Below, piece after piece: positions 8,131 through 16,928 of a stretch of DNA of 64,000 bases. Each line of letters opens with the position of its first letter. Positions within the stretch are counted from its first letter, which is position 1. Source of the stretch: Tardiphaga sp051811025 (lineage in GTDB: Bacteria > Pseudomonadota > Alphaproteobacteria > Rhizobiales > Xanthobacteraceae); assembly GCF_051811025.1 (NCBI RefSeq), contig NZ_JBPWQE010000001.1, positions 2,728,001-2,792,000 of the forward strand, read 5' to 3'. Both the position numbers and the translations under genes were made by a program. The notes beneath the pieces are model-generated. The model was given only the letters and a program-made list of their open reading frames with translations, did no database searches and had not been told where the DNA came from.

Positions 8131-9150
8131 ATGACGATTTCACGCCGGACTCTGTTGAAGGCATCGGCTGCCGCGACCGCATTTGGCGGCGTCAGCATGC
8201 CGTTCATCGCGCGCGCGCAGCAGGCCGAATACGTCTACAAATACGCCAATAACCTGCCCGATACGCATCCGATGAACATCCGCGCCCGCGAGATGTCGGC
8301 GGCGATCAAGACCGAGACCAACGGCAAGGTCGACCTGCAGGTGTTTCCGAACAACCAGCTCGGCTCCGACACCGACATGCTGAGCCAGATCCGCTCCGGC
8401 GGCGTCGAGTTCTTCACGCTGTCCGGCCTGATCCTGGCGACCTTGGTCCCGGCCGCCTCGATCAACGGCATCGGCTTCGCGTTCCCGAATTACGACACGG
8501 TCTGGAAGGCCATGGATGGCGATCTCGGCGCCTATATCCGCAAGGAGATCACCAAGGCCAATCTCGTAGTCATGGACAAGATCTGGGACAACGGTTTTCG
8601 CGAAATCACCTCGTCCACGAAGCCGATCAAGAGCCCGGACGACCTGAAGGGCTTCAAGATCCGCGTGCCGGTGTCGCCGCTCTGGACCTCGATGTTCAAG
8701 GCGTTCGACAGTGCGCCCGCCTCGATCAATATCAGCGAAGTCTATTCGGCGATGCAGACCAAGGTCGTCGAAGGCCAGGAAAACCCGCTGGCGATCATCT
8801 CGACGGCGAAGTTCTACGAAGTGCAGAAGTTCTGCTCGCTGACCAACCACATGTGGGACGGCTACTGGTTCCTGGCCAACCGCCGCGCCTGGGAGAAGCT
8901 GCCGGCCGATCTGCGCGACATCGTCGCCAAGAACATCAATGCCGCCGGCATGAAGGAGCGCGAGGACGTCGCCAAGCTCAACGCCAATCTGCGCGGCGAG
9001 CTGGAATCCAAGGGGCTGGCCTTCAATGAGCTCGAGCCCGGCCCGTTCCGCGACAAGCTGAAATCGGCCGGCTTCTATAAGGAATGGCAGGGCAAGTATG
9101 GCGACGAAGCCTGGGCCATCCTCGAGAAAGCTGTCGGCAAGCTCGGCTGA
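8131..9150 (+). CDS. dctP: TRAP transporter periplasmic substrate-binding protein, DctP family
   Basis: This 339-residue protein begins with a Tat-like leader (SRRTLLKASAAATAFGG, cleavage near ARAQ-Q) and shows DctP features. These include YANNLPDTHPMNIRAREM, FPNNQLGSDTDMLSQIRSGGVEF, the substrate-contact region GFKIRVPVSPLW with the arginine that pairs with a carboxylate, and the EVYSAMQTKVVEGQENP motif. DctP captures organic acids in the periplasm and hands them to DctQM. ATG 8131 follows GGGAG at good spacing. dctQM follows after 11 bases. The arginine suggests a carboxylate ligand; its identity is unknown. Confidence 0.93.
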   Translation: MTISRRTLLKASAAATAFGGVSMPFIARAQQAEYVYKYANNLPDTHPMNIRAREMSAAIKTETNGKVDLQVFPNNQLGSDTDMLSQIRSGGVEFFTLSGLILATLVPAASINGIGFAFPNYDTVWKAMDGDLGAYIRKEITKANLVVMDKIWDNGFREITSSTKPIKSPDDLKGFKIRVPVSPLWTSMFKAFDSAPASINISEVYSAMQTKVVEGQENPLAIISTAKFYEVQKFCSLTNHMWDGYWFLANRRAWEKLPADLRDIVAKNINAAGMKEREDVAKLNANLRGELESKGLAFNELEPGPFRDKLKSAGFYKEWQGKYGDEAWAILEKAVGKLG

Positions 9151-9161
9151 TCGGAACCATT

Positions 9162-11057
9162 ATGGCCGTGCATGACATCTCCGCCCTCGAAAGCGGGGCG
9201 TCCAGCGTGGAGGGGGACTCCCTCTCCCGCCGCGACGCCATCCTGACATCCATCGACCGCACCCTCGGCCATCTCGTCGAGATTCCCGCGGCGCTGCTGG
9301 TGGTGGCGGAGGTGATCATCCTGTTCATCGGCGTGGTGGCCCGTTACGGCTTCCACCGCCCGCTGATCTGGTCCGACGAGCTGTCCTCGATCCTGTTCCT
9401 GTGGCTCGCCATGCTCGGCTCCGCCGTTGCGTTCCGGCGCGGCGAACATATGCGGATGACCGCACTGGTGGCGTCTGTCGGCCCCCGGATGTGGGCCTTT
9501 CTCGATGTCGTCGGGACCTGCGCCGCACTCGCCTTCCTGTTGATGATCGTCGCGCCGTCCTTCGAATACGCCTACGAGGAAAGCTACATCACCACGCCTG
9601 CACTGCAGATCGCCAACAGCTTTCGCGCGGCCGCGCTGCCGGTCGGCATCTCACTGATGATCGTCTTCGCGCTGCTGCGGCTGGTGCGCTACGGGCAGGT
9701 TCGCACCGTGCTGACAGCGCTCGGCACCGTCGTGGCGATCATTGGCCTGTTCTGGCTTGCCGAGCCGCTGCTGCGGACCCTCGGCAATCTCAACCTGATC
9801 ATCTTCTTCGTCGGCGTCGTGGCGCTCTGCGTATTTGCCGGCGTGCCGATTGCCTTCGGTTTTGGCCTCGCAATCTTCGGCTATATGGCGCTGACCACAC
9901 GGACGCCGATGATGGTGCTGGTCGGCCGCATGGACGAGGGCATGAGCCACCTCATCCTGCTGTCAGTGCCGCTGTTCGTGTTCCTGGGCTTGCTGATCGA
10001 GATGACCGGCATGGCCCGCGCCATGGTGGCGTTCCTCGCCAGCCTGCTCGGCCATGTCCGGGGTGGTCTCCATTACGTGCTGATCGGTGCGATGTATCTC
10101 GTCTCCGGTATTTCCGGTTCCAAGGCCGCCGACATGGCGGCGGTAGCGCCAGTGCTGTTCCCGGAAATGAAGGCGCGCGGCGCCAAGCCGGGCGATCTCG
10201 TCGCCCTGCTCTCGGCCACCGGCGCCCAGACCGAAACCATCCCGCCGAGCCTGGTGCTGATCACCATCGGTTCGGTGACCGGCGTCTCGATCTCGGCGCT
10301 GTTCACCGGCGGTTTGCTGCCGGGCGTCGTGCTGGCGATCACGCTCGGCGCATTGGTGTGGTGGCGCTATCGCGGTGAGGATCTCAGCCATGTGAAGCGG
10401 GCGTCCGGGCGCGACATCTTCAAGGCCTTCATCATCTCGGTGCCGGCCATCGCACTGCCTTTCGTGATCCGCGCTGCCGTGGTCGAAGGTGTGGCGACCG
10501 CAACGGAAGTCTCCACCATTGGCATCGTCTACGCTGTGCTGGCGGGCCTGTTGATCTATCGCCAGTTCGACTGGAGCCGGCTGAAGCCGATGCTGGTCGA
10601 TACGGCCTGCCTCTCCGGCGCAATCCTGCTGATCATCGGAACTGCGACCGGCATGGCCTGGGGCCTCACCCAGTCCGGCTTCTCGCGCTCGCTGGCGGCG
10701 GCCATGACGGGCTTGCCCGGCGGCGGCGCTACCTTCATTGCGGTGTCTATCGTGGCCTTCGTGATCCTCGGCAGCGTGCTGGAAGGCATCCCGGCCATCG
10801 TCCTGTTCGGGCCGCTGCTGTTCCCGATCGCGCGGCTGGTCGGCGTTCACGAGGTCCATTATGCGATGGTGGTCATCCTCGCTATGGGCATCGGACTGTT
10901 CGCGCCGCCCTTCGGTGTCGGCTACTATGCCGCCTGCGCCATCGGCCGTGTCGATCCCGCGGAAGGCATCCGGCCAATCCTCGGCTATCTGCTGGCGCTG
11001 CTGATCGGCCTGATCATCGTCGCAATCTTCCCATGGATATCGATCGGATTCCTTTAA
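9162..11057 (+). CDS. Fused TRAP transporter permease DctQ-DctM
   Basis: One 631-residue membrane protein carries both permease parts. The small DctQ domain (about residues 30-170, four helices, with RYGFHRPLIWSDELSSILFLWLAMLGSAVAFRRGEHM) is followed by a linking helix and the large DctM domain (about 195-631). Landmarks in DctM are GVPIAFGFGLAIFGY, GISGSKAADMAAVAPVL and SATGAQTETIPPSLVLI. It uses a sodium or proton gradient to move the substrate delivered by DctP. Q-M fusions are a known minority architecture. ATG 9162 follows GGAA, 11 bases after dctP, so the two are an operon. The acyl-CoA synthetase lies 122 bases downstream. Confidence 0.93.
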   Translation: MAVHDISALESGASSVEGDSLSRRDAILTSIDRTLGHLVEIPAALLVVAEVIILFIGVVARYGFHRPLIWSDELSSILFLWLAMLGSAVAFRRGEHMRMTALVASVGPRMWAFLDVVGTCAALAFLLMIVAPSFEYAYEESYITTPALQIANSFRAAALPVGISLMIVFALLRLVRYGQVRTVLTALGTVVAIIGLFWLAEPLLRTLGNLNLIIFFVGVVALCVFAGVPIAFGFGLAIFGYMALTTRTPMMVLVGRMDEGMSHLILLSVPLFVFLGLLIEMTGMARAMVAFLASLLGHVRGGLHYVLIGAMYLVSGISGSKAADMAAVAPVLFPEMKARGAKPGDLVALLSATGAQTETIPPSLVLITIGSVTGVSISALFTGGLLPGVVLAITLGALVWWRYRGEDLSHVKRASGRDIFKAFIISVPAIALPFVIRAAVVEGVATATEVSTIGIVYAVLAGLLIYRQFDWSRLKPMLVDTACLSGAILLIIGTATGMAWGLTQSGFSRSLAAAMTGLPGGGATFIAVSIVAFVILGSVLEGIPAIVLFGPLLFPIARLVGVHEVHYAMVVILAMGIGLFAPPFGVGYYAACAIGRVDPAEGIRPILGYLLALLIGLIIVAIFPWISIGFL

Positions 11058-11179
11058 GATATAATCTTTCAGAAGGTTATGATCATTACCTCGCGTAATT
11101 TTGGAAGATCATTTCTGTGATAATCTGATAGATGAGATATCTTACATAACTTACTGAATTGAATATAGGAGTCTCAAAA

Positions 11180-12829
11180 ATGATCCCAGATCAGGGCGCC
11201 TATAGCGTCGGCCTCGACCAGACTCCGGCCAACTTCGTGCCGCTGTCGCCGCTGAGTTTTCTCAAGCGCAGCGCGGCGGTTTATCCGAACCTGACCAGCA
11301 CGGTCTATGAGGACCGCCGTTTCACTTGGGCGCAGACCTATAAACGCTGCCGGCGCTTTGCCTCGTTCCTGACGGGGCGCGGCATCGGACGGGGCGACAC
11401 CGTCGCGGCGATGCTCCCGAATCTGCCGGCAATGAATGAGGCGCATTTCGCAGTGCCGATGGCGGGCGCCGTGCTCAACGCCCTGAACATCCGGCTCGAC
11501 GCCGCGGCCATCGCGTTCCAGCTCGACCATGGCGGCGCCAGGCTGCTGCTGGCCGATCCGGAATTTTCCGGCGTGATCACTGAGGCCCTCGGCCTCATGA
11601 CCGGCCCGAGGCCGACCGTGATCGATGTCGATGACACCTCCTTCGCCGGCGGCCAGCGGATCGGGGAACTCGAATATGAAGCCGCTCTCGCCGAGGGCAG
11701 CCCCGATTTCACCAGCGCCTTCCCGCTCGACGAATGGGACGCCATCGCGCTTGGCTACACCTCGGGGACCACAGGTAATCCGAAGGGCGTCGTGACGCAT
11801 CATCGCGGTGCCTATCTCAACGCGGTCTCCAACATTCTCGCAGCCGGCCTCGGCCAGCACCCGGTCTATCTCTGGACCCTGCCGATGTTCCACTGCAACG
11901 GCTGGTGCTTCCCCTGGACCGTGGCGGCGAGTGCCGGCGTCAATGTCTGCCTGCGCAAGGTCGACCCGACAAAGATATTCGCGCTGATGCGCGAGCACGG
12001 CGTCACCCACATGTCCGGCGCGCCGATCGTCTACAACACGCTGATCAATGCGCCCGATGCGCCGGTCTATTCCGGTGGTCCTCTGGTGCAGGGGTCAATC
12101 GCCGGTGCGCCGCCGCCAATGGCGGTGCTGTCGGGTGCCGAGAAGATCGGCATCAAGCTGACCCACGTGTACGGCCTGACCGAAGTCTACGGCCCCGCCT
12201 CGGTCTGCGCGGAGCAGCCGGGCTGGGATGCCCTGCCCGCCGATGAGCGCGCCCAGCTCAAGCGCCGCCAGGGCGTGCCGTACCATCTGCAGGAAGGCGT
12301 CACGGTGATCGATCCCGAGACCATGCAGGAAGTGCCGCGCGATGGCGAAACCATCGGCGAGGTCATGTTCCGCGGCAATATCGTGATGAAGGGCTATCTG
12401 AAGAACGAGAAGGCCACCAAGGAGGCGTTCGAAGGCGGCTGGTTCCATACCGGCGATCTCGGCGTGCTCGACGCCGCCGGCTACGTCACCATCAAGGACC
12501 GCTCCAAGGACATCATCATCTCCGGCGGCGAGAACATCTCGTCGGTGGAGGTCGAGGACGTGCTCTACAAACACCCGGCCGTACTATTCGCCGCCGTGGT
12601 CGCCAAGCCCGATGCCAAATGGGGCGAAGTGCCGTGCGCTTTCGTCGAGCTGAAGACGAATGCCGAGGCGACGGAAGCCGACATCATCGCGTTCTGCCGC
12701 GCACAAATGCCGGGCTTCAAGACGCCGAAGGCGGTGGTGTTCGGCGTGATTCCGAAAACGTCGACAGGCAAGATCCAGAAATTCATGCTGCGGGATCGGG
12801 TGAAATCGACGGCATCGTTTAGTAGCTGA
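11180..12829 (+). CDS. AMP-forming acyl-CoA synthetase (fatty-acid/aryl-acid CoA ligase family)
   Basis: This 549-residue ANL-superfamily ligase has the phosphate-binding motif YTSGTTGNPKG (residues 193-203), THVYGLTEVYGP, the hinge region TGDLGVLDAAGYVTIKDRSKDIIISGGENIS and the catalytic lysine in PKTSTGKIQKF near the C-terminus. It activates a carboxylic acid to an acyl-CoA through an acyl-AMP. The subfamily resembles medium-chain and methylmercaptopropionate ligases, but the substrate is not fixed by sequence. ATG 11180 follows AGGAG. It may use the acid imported by the upstream TRAP system, although an AT-rich 122-base gap suggests its own promoter. Confidence 0.92.
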   Translation: MIPDQGAYSVGLDQTPANFVPLSPLSFLKRSAAVYPNLTSTVYEDRRFTWAQTYKRCRRFASFLTGRGIGRGDTVAAMLPNLPAMNEAHFAVPMAGAVLNALNIRLDAAAIAFQLDHGGARLLLADPEFSGVITEALGLMTGPRPTVIDVDDTSFAGGQRIGELEYEAALAEGSPDFTSAFPLDEWDAIALGYTSGTTGNPKGVVTHHRGAYLNAVSNILAAGLGQHPVYLWTLPMFHCNGWCFPWTVAASAGVNVCLRKVDPTKIFALMREHGVTHMSGAPIVYNTLINAPDAPVYSGGPLVQGSIAGAPPPMAVLSGAEKIGIKLTHVYGLTEVYGPASVCAEQPGWDALPADERAQLKRRQGVPYHLQEGVTVIDPETMQEVPRDGETIGEVMFRGNIVMKGYLKNEKATKEAFEGGWFHTGDLGVLDAAGYVTIKDRSKDIIISGGENISSVEVEDVLYKHPAVLFAAVVAKPDAKWGEVPCAFVELKTNAEATEADIIAFCRAQMPGFKTPKAVVFGVIPKTSTGKIQKFMLRDRVKSTASFSS

Positions 12830-12841
12830 TTGCAGCAAACT

Positions 12842-12962
12842 CGTCATTCCGGGGCGGGGTCTCGGCGAAGCCGAGAGCACGAGCCCGGAATCCCGTTATG
12901 TTCAAAACACTTCTGGATTCCGGGTTCGCCCGCGCAAGATGCGCGAGCGCCCCGGAATGACG
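12842..12962. repeat. Intergenic hairpin repeat, type B, with perfect 15-base terminal inverted repeats
   Basis: The element is bounded by CGTCATTCCGGGGCG and its exact complement CGCCCCGGAATGACG. Inside are smaller hairpins: CTCGGC-GAA-GCCGAG, CCGGAATCC/GGATTCCGG and CGCGC/GCGCG. Its right 47 bases (12923-12969) recur at 41531-41578 with few differences. It is a REP-like mobile or structural element with no coding potential. Confidence 0.8.
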
Positions 12963-13013
12963 AGATTGGTGTAAGGGTCTCGTCGTCCCCTTGCCGACGC
13001 AGAGGTCCCACAT

Positions 13014-13700
13014 ATGACGCAGAGCTTCGCAGCAATCATTCTCGGCGGGACCGGCCAAGTCGGTGGCGCAGCGGTCGCCGAGCTGCTGGCAATTCCCCAA
13101 TGCCGGGAAGTGGTGATGATCACCAGAAAGCCCAGCGCCGCGCGATCGCGGGTGCGCAACGTCGTTCTTGATACCGGCGCTGCTGACTTCGCCGAGCATG
13201 CTGCCGCCCTTGCCCGTGAAGTTTTAAGCCAGGGTCCCGTCAGCGCCGTGAGCTGCGTGGGTGTCGGTTCCGGGTCGATGCGCTGGAGCGAAGAAGAGTT
13301 GCGACGACTTGAACTCGGCGTCGTCGGTGCCTTTGCGCGTGGCTGCCATGACGCCGGAATCGCCCAGTTCTGTCTACTTTCCGCGGTAGGAAGCACTGCC
13401 CAAAGCCGATTTCGCTACGTCCGCGTCATGGGCATGAAGGAAGACAATGTGCGCAACGTCGGTTTCGCCCGCCTCGCCATCTTTCGCCCCGGCATTATCG
13501 TCGGCAACGCCCATACTCCGGCATGGGTGGAGTGGCTGGGACAACTCGTGCCGGGCCGGTTCGGCAATGTCGATCAGCGTGACATCGGCCGTTCAATCGC
13601 TGCCGAGATCGCCCTGCATCACCGCGAGACCGGCGTCGTGATCCTTGAGAACGCCGCCATGAAAGCGCTCGCCGCACAGGCTATTCCACCGTCAGCCTGA
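13014..13700 (+). CDS. NAD(P)-binding oxidoreductase-like protein (atypical SDR, HTATIP2-like)
   Basis: The 228-residue protein has an N-terminal Rossmann loop ILGGTGQVGGAAVAELL, a mid region SAVSCVGVGSGSMRWSEEELRRLE, and the block FCLLSAVGSTAQSRFRYVRVMGMKEDNV. There the usual SDR tyrosine-lysine pair appears as Y-x-x-V and MK, so catalysis is uncertain. It ends with FARLAIFRPGIIVG, typical of NAD(P)H-binding/TIP30-like proteins. Its 3' end overlaps the convergent metallohydrolase gene by 20 bases. No operon partner is present. Confidence 0.78.
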   Translation: MTQSFAAIILGGTGQVGGAAVAELLAIPQCREVVMITRKPSAARSRVRNVVLDTGAADFAEHAAALAREVLSQGPVSAVSCVGVGSGSMRWSEEELRRLELGVVGAFARGCHDAGIAQFCLLSAVGSTAQSRFRYVRVMGMKEDNVRNVGFARLAIFRPGIIVGNAHTPAWVEWLGQLVPGRFGNVDQRDIGRSIAAEIALHHRETGVVILENAAMKALAAQAIPPSA

Positions 13701-14478
13701 TCCCGTCATAGGCCGGGATCACGCCCTCGGGCAGCATCGCCTTCACCGCCTCGTAATCCACATCCGCCGTCATATTGGTGATCACCGTCTGCTTCGGCTT
13801 GAAACGGTCGCGCCAGCGCAACGCATCACTGATGCTGAAATGGCTGGGATGCTGCGTATAGCGCAGCCCGTCGACGATCCAGAGATCGAGACCCTCGAGC
13901 GCCGGCCAGCTCTCTTCCGGGATGTCGTTGAGATCAGGCGTATAGGCGGTATTGCCGATCCGGTAGCCCAGCGCCGGGATATTGCCATGCTGGACCAGGA
14001 ACGGTGTCAACGTCAGGTCGCCGCCCTTCCCCGTGATGGTACGGCTCTCGCCGGCCTCGATGCTGAGGCGATCGAGGATCGGCGGATAGTCGCTGCCGGG
14101 AGGCGACTGAAAGCAGTAGCCGAAGCGCAGCATGATATCACTCGCCGTCGAGGCGTTCATATAGACCGGGATACGCTTGCGACGCTTCAGCACGACCGAG
14201 CGCAGGTCGTCCATGCCGTGGGTCTGGTCCGCATGCTCATGCGTCAGGAAGACCGCATCGATGTCATCGACATCAGCGTCGATCAGTTGCTCGCGCAGGT
14301 CCGGCGAGGTGTCGATCACCACACGCGTGACGCCCTCGGGCCCGATCCGCTCCGCCATCATCGAACAACGACGGCGACGGTTTTTCGGATTGGTGGGATC
14401 GCAGGCGCCCCAGCCCAGCGCCGGGCGCGGCACACCCGCCGAGGATCCCGAGCCGAGAATGGTGAGCACCAACGTCAT
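13681..14478 (-). CDS. MBL-fold metal-dependent hydrolase, PhnP-like
   Basis: This 265-residue protein shows the metallo-beta-lactamase core: GSGSSAGVPRPALGWGACDP near the start, the metal motif THEHADQTHGMDDL (HxHxDxxxG, about residue 82), HGNIPALGYRIGN, and a late aspartate/histidine region (YTQHPSHFSISDAL). PhnP relatives are cyclic phosphodiesterases with two metal ions. The start overlaps the tatD stop by four bases (ATGA), so it is the last gene of the rlpA-to-tatD leftward series, an order conserved in Rhizobiales. The physiological substrate is unknown. Confidence 0.88.
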   Translation of the reverse strand: MTLVLTILGSGSSAGVPRPALGWGACDPTNPKNRRRRCSMMAERIGPEGVTRVVIDTSPDLREQLIDADVDDIDAVFLTHEHADQTHGMDDLRSVVLKRRKRIPVYMNASTASDIMLRFGYCFQSPPGSDYPPILDRLSIEAGESRTITGKGGDLTLTPFLVQHGNIPALGYRIGNTAYTPDLNDIPEESWPALEGLDLWIVDGLRYTQHPSHFSISDALRWRDRFKPKQTVITNMTADVDYEAVKAMLPEGVIPAYDGIRLTVE

Positions 14479-15284
14479 GCCGGCACGCCAGTGCCAGGCG
14501 CGCTCTCGGCGGATGCCTTGCTGAACAGGCGGAAGAAGTTCTCGGTGGTCTGCCGCGACAGTTCTTCGAGCGACACGCCTCGCGTTTCGGCGAGCACCTT
14601 CGCCGTCTCGACCACATAGGATGGCTCGTTGCGCTTGCCGCGCCATTTGCCGGGCGCCAGATACGGCGCGTCGGTTTCGACCATGATGCGGTCGGCGGGA
14701 ATCTCAGCCGCGAGATCGCGCAGCTCCTGCGACTTCTTGAAGGTAATGATGCCCGTGAAGGAGATCGACAGACCCATGTCGATGGCTTTCATCGCCAGCT
14801 CCCGTCCGCCGGTGTAGCAATGCAGCACCGCCTTGAACGCGCCCTTCGTCATCTCGTCTGCGAGAATGGCGCCGCACTGCTCGTCCGCCTCGCGCGTATG
14901 GATCACCAGCGGCAATCCGGTCGCGCGGGCTGCGGCGATATGGGCGCGAAAGCCGCGCTCCTGCGCGCCTGATGAGCCGTGTTCGTAGAAGTTATCGAGC
15001 CCGGCTTCGCCGAGCGCGATGACTTTCGGATGCTTGGTCAGTTCGATCAGCTCATCCGCGGAAATGCCGTCTTCCTCGTCGGCATTGTGCGGATGGGTGC
15101 CCACCGAGCAATAGATGTTCGGAAAGCGTTCCGCGATCGCGAGCAGTGCCGGCAGGCGGCGCACCCGCGTCGAGATCGTCACCATACGCCCGACGCCTGC
15201 GGCTTCCGCGCGCGCGACAATGCCGTCGAGGTCTTCGGCGAAATCGGGAAAGTCCAGATGGCAGTGACTATCGACCAGCATCAC
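14475..15284 (-). CDS. tatD: TatD-family metal-dependent hydrolase (DNase-like)
   Basis: The 269-residue TIM-barrel amidohydrolase begins with the metal motif VDSHCHLDFP (HxH) and includes GEAGLDNFYE, FRAHIAAARATGLPLVIHTREAD, LHCYTGG and the family signature ETDAPYLAP. TatD/YcfH proteins have metal-dependent deoxyribonuclease activity. In this genome group the gene always sits with metG and holB, as here, suggesting co-expression rather than a shared pathway. It starts six bases after the metG stop. ATG 15281 is an alternative start. Confidence 0.9.
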   Translation of the reverse strand: MMLVDSHCHLDFPDFAEDLDGIVARAEAAGVGRMVTISTRVRRLPALLAIAERFPNIYCSVGTHPHNADEEDGISADELIELTKHPKVIALGEAGLDNFYEHGSSGAQERGFRAHIAAARATGLPLVIHTREADEQCGAILADEMTKGAFKAVLHCYTGGRELAMKAIDMGLSISFTGIITFKKSQELRDLAAEIPADRIMVETDAPYLAPGKWRGKRNEPSYVVETAKVLAETRGVSLEELSRQTTENFFRLFSKASAESAPGTGVPA

Positions 15285-15290
15285 ATCAAC

Positions 15291-16856
15291 TCAGCTCGCG
15301 GCCGCCGGCTCGACATAGCGCGGGAATACGCCGGTCGGTGTCGGCAGTTGCGTGCCAGCCTTGATGCGGTTGGCCAGTGCCACGAAGTCGCGTTCGCCCT
15401 CAGGGATGCCAAGCACATCGAGTAGCTTGGCGCAGGACGCCGGCATCACCGGCTGCGCCAGGATCGCGACCTGCCGCACGACTTCGGCGGTCACGTAAAG
15501 CACCGTGGCCTGCTTCTTCGGATCGGTCTTGGCGAGCGCCCACGGCGCCTCGCCCGCGAAATAGCGGTTGGCTTCGGCAACCACAGCCCAGACCGCATTC
15601 AGCGCCTGATGGATCTGCTGCGTTGCCATCGCGGTGCGTGCGAGTTCCAGCATGCCATCGGCCTGCGCCAGGATGGCCTTGTCGTTATCGCTGAAGTCGC
15701 CGGGCTCCGGCAGCACGCCGCCATATTGCTTGGCGATCATCGACAGCGAGCGTTGCGCGAGATTGCCGAGATCATTGGCGAGGTCGGCATTGGTCCGATT
15801 GACGATGGCTTCGTGATTGTAGCTGCCGTCCTGTCCGAACGAGACTTCGCGCATGAAGAAATAGCGCATCTGATCGACGCCATATTGCTGGGCCATGCCG
15901 ATCGGATCGACCACGTTACCGACCGACTTCGACATCTTCTCGCCACGGTTGAGAAGAAATCCGTGACTAAAGACGCGATGCGGGACCTCGACCCCTGCAG
16001 CCATCAGGAATGCCGGCCAGTACACCGCGTGGAAGCGAACAATATCCTTGCCGATCACATGCAGATTGGCAGGCCAATAGCGCTTGAAGCTTTCGCCATC
16101 GACATCCGGATAGCCGGCTGCCGTGATGTAGTTGGTGAGCGCATCGATCCAGACATACATCACGTGGCCGGGCGCACCCGGCACCTTGATGCCCCAGTCG
16201 AACGTGGTGCGCGAAATCGACAGATCCTGCAGGCCGCCTCTGACGAAACTCGTCACTTCGTTGAGGCGCTCGCGCGGCAACACGAAGTCCGGAACACGCG
16301 CGTATAGATCGAGCAGCTTGTCCTGGTAGGCTGACAGACGGAAGAAATAGGTCTCCTCCTCGGTCCACTCGACCGGCGAACCGAGCGGCTCGCGCCGGAC
16401 ACCATCGTCGCCGAGCGTCGTTTCCGCTTCGTCGAAATAGGCTTCCTGGCGAACCGAATACCAGCCGGCATACTTGTCGAGATAGATCGCGCCGGCCTTC
16501 TCCAGCGCGACCCACAGCGCCTGAACGGAGCGCTCGTGGCGCTTCTCGGTGGTGCGAATATAGTCGTCATAGGAAATGTTGAGCGCGACATCCATCTCGC
16601 GGAAGCGCTCCGAATTCCGGTCAGCCAGTTCGAGCGGTGACAGGCCTTCCTTGACGGCGGTCTGCTGCATCTTCAGACCATGCTCATCCGTTCCGGTCAG
16701 GAAGCGAACGTCGTAACCGTCGAGCCTCTGGAAGCGGGCAATCGTGTCGGTCGCCATGACCGTATAGGCATGACCGATATGCGGCACGCCGTTGGGATAG
16801 AAGATCGGCGTTGTCAGAAAATACGCCGGTCGGGTTGCATCGGTTGCAGATGTCAT
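15291..16856 (-). CDS. metG: Methionyl-tRNA synthetase
   Basis: This 521-residue class I synthetase has the HIGH motif as PHIGHAY (residues 25-30) and KMSKS (307-311), plus the anticodon-binding helical domain (about 370-515, with NRYFAGEAPWALAKTD). It charges initiator and elongator tRNA-Met. The insert lacks the four-cysteine zinc knuckle of E. coli MetG and there is no C-terminal tRNA-binding extension, so it is the short form usual in Alphaproteobacteria. It lies 72 bases after holB and six before tatD. Confidence 0.96.
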   Translation of the reverse strand: MTSATDATRPAYFLTTPIFYPNGVPHIGHAYTVMATDTIARFQRLDGYDVRFLTGTDEHGLKMQQTAVKEGLSPLELADRNSERFREMDVALNISYDDYIRTTEKRHERSVQALWVALEKAGAIYLDKYAGWYSVRQEAYFDEAETTLGDDGVRREPLGSPVEWTEEETYFFRLSAYQDKLLDLYARVPDFVLPRERLNEVTSFVRGGLQDLSISRTTFDWGIKVPGAPGHVMYVWIDALTNYITAAGYPDVDGESFKRYWPANLHVIGKDIVRFHAVYWPAFLMAAGVEVPHRVFSHGFLLNRGEKMSKSVGNVVDPIGMAQQYGVDQMRYFFMREVSFGQDGSYNHEAIVNRTNADLANDLGNLAQRSLSMIAKQYGGVLPEPGDFSDNDKAILAQADGMLELARTAMATQQIHQALNAVWAVVAEANRYFAGEAPWALAKTDPKKQATVLYVTAEVVRQVAILAQPVMPASCAKLLDVLGIPEGERDFVALANRIKAGTQLPTPTGVFPRYVEPAAAS

Positions 16857-16928
16857 GGCTGACTTTACGGACCTTGAATAAGACGATCTTGGTGAAGCGC
16901 GGATCGGCTGAAACCAGTCTCGCAGCGA

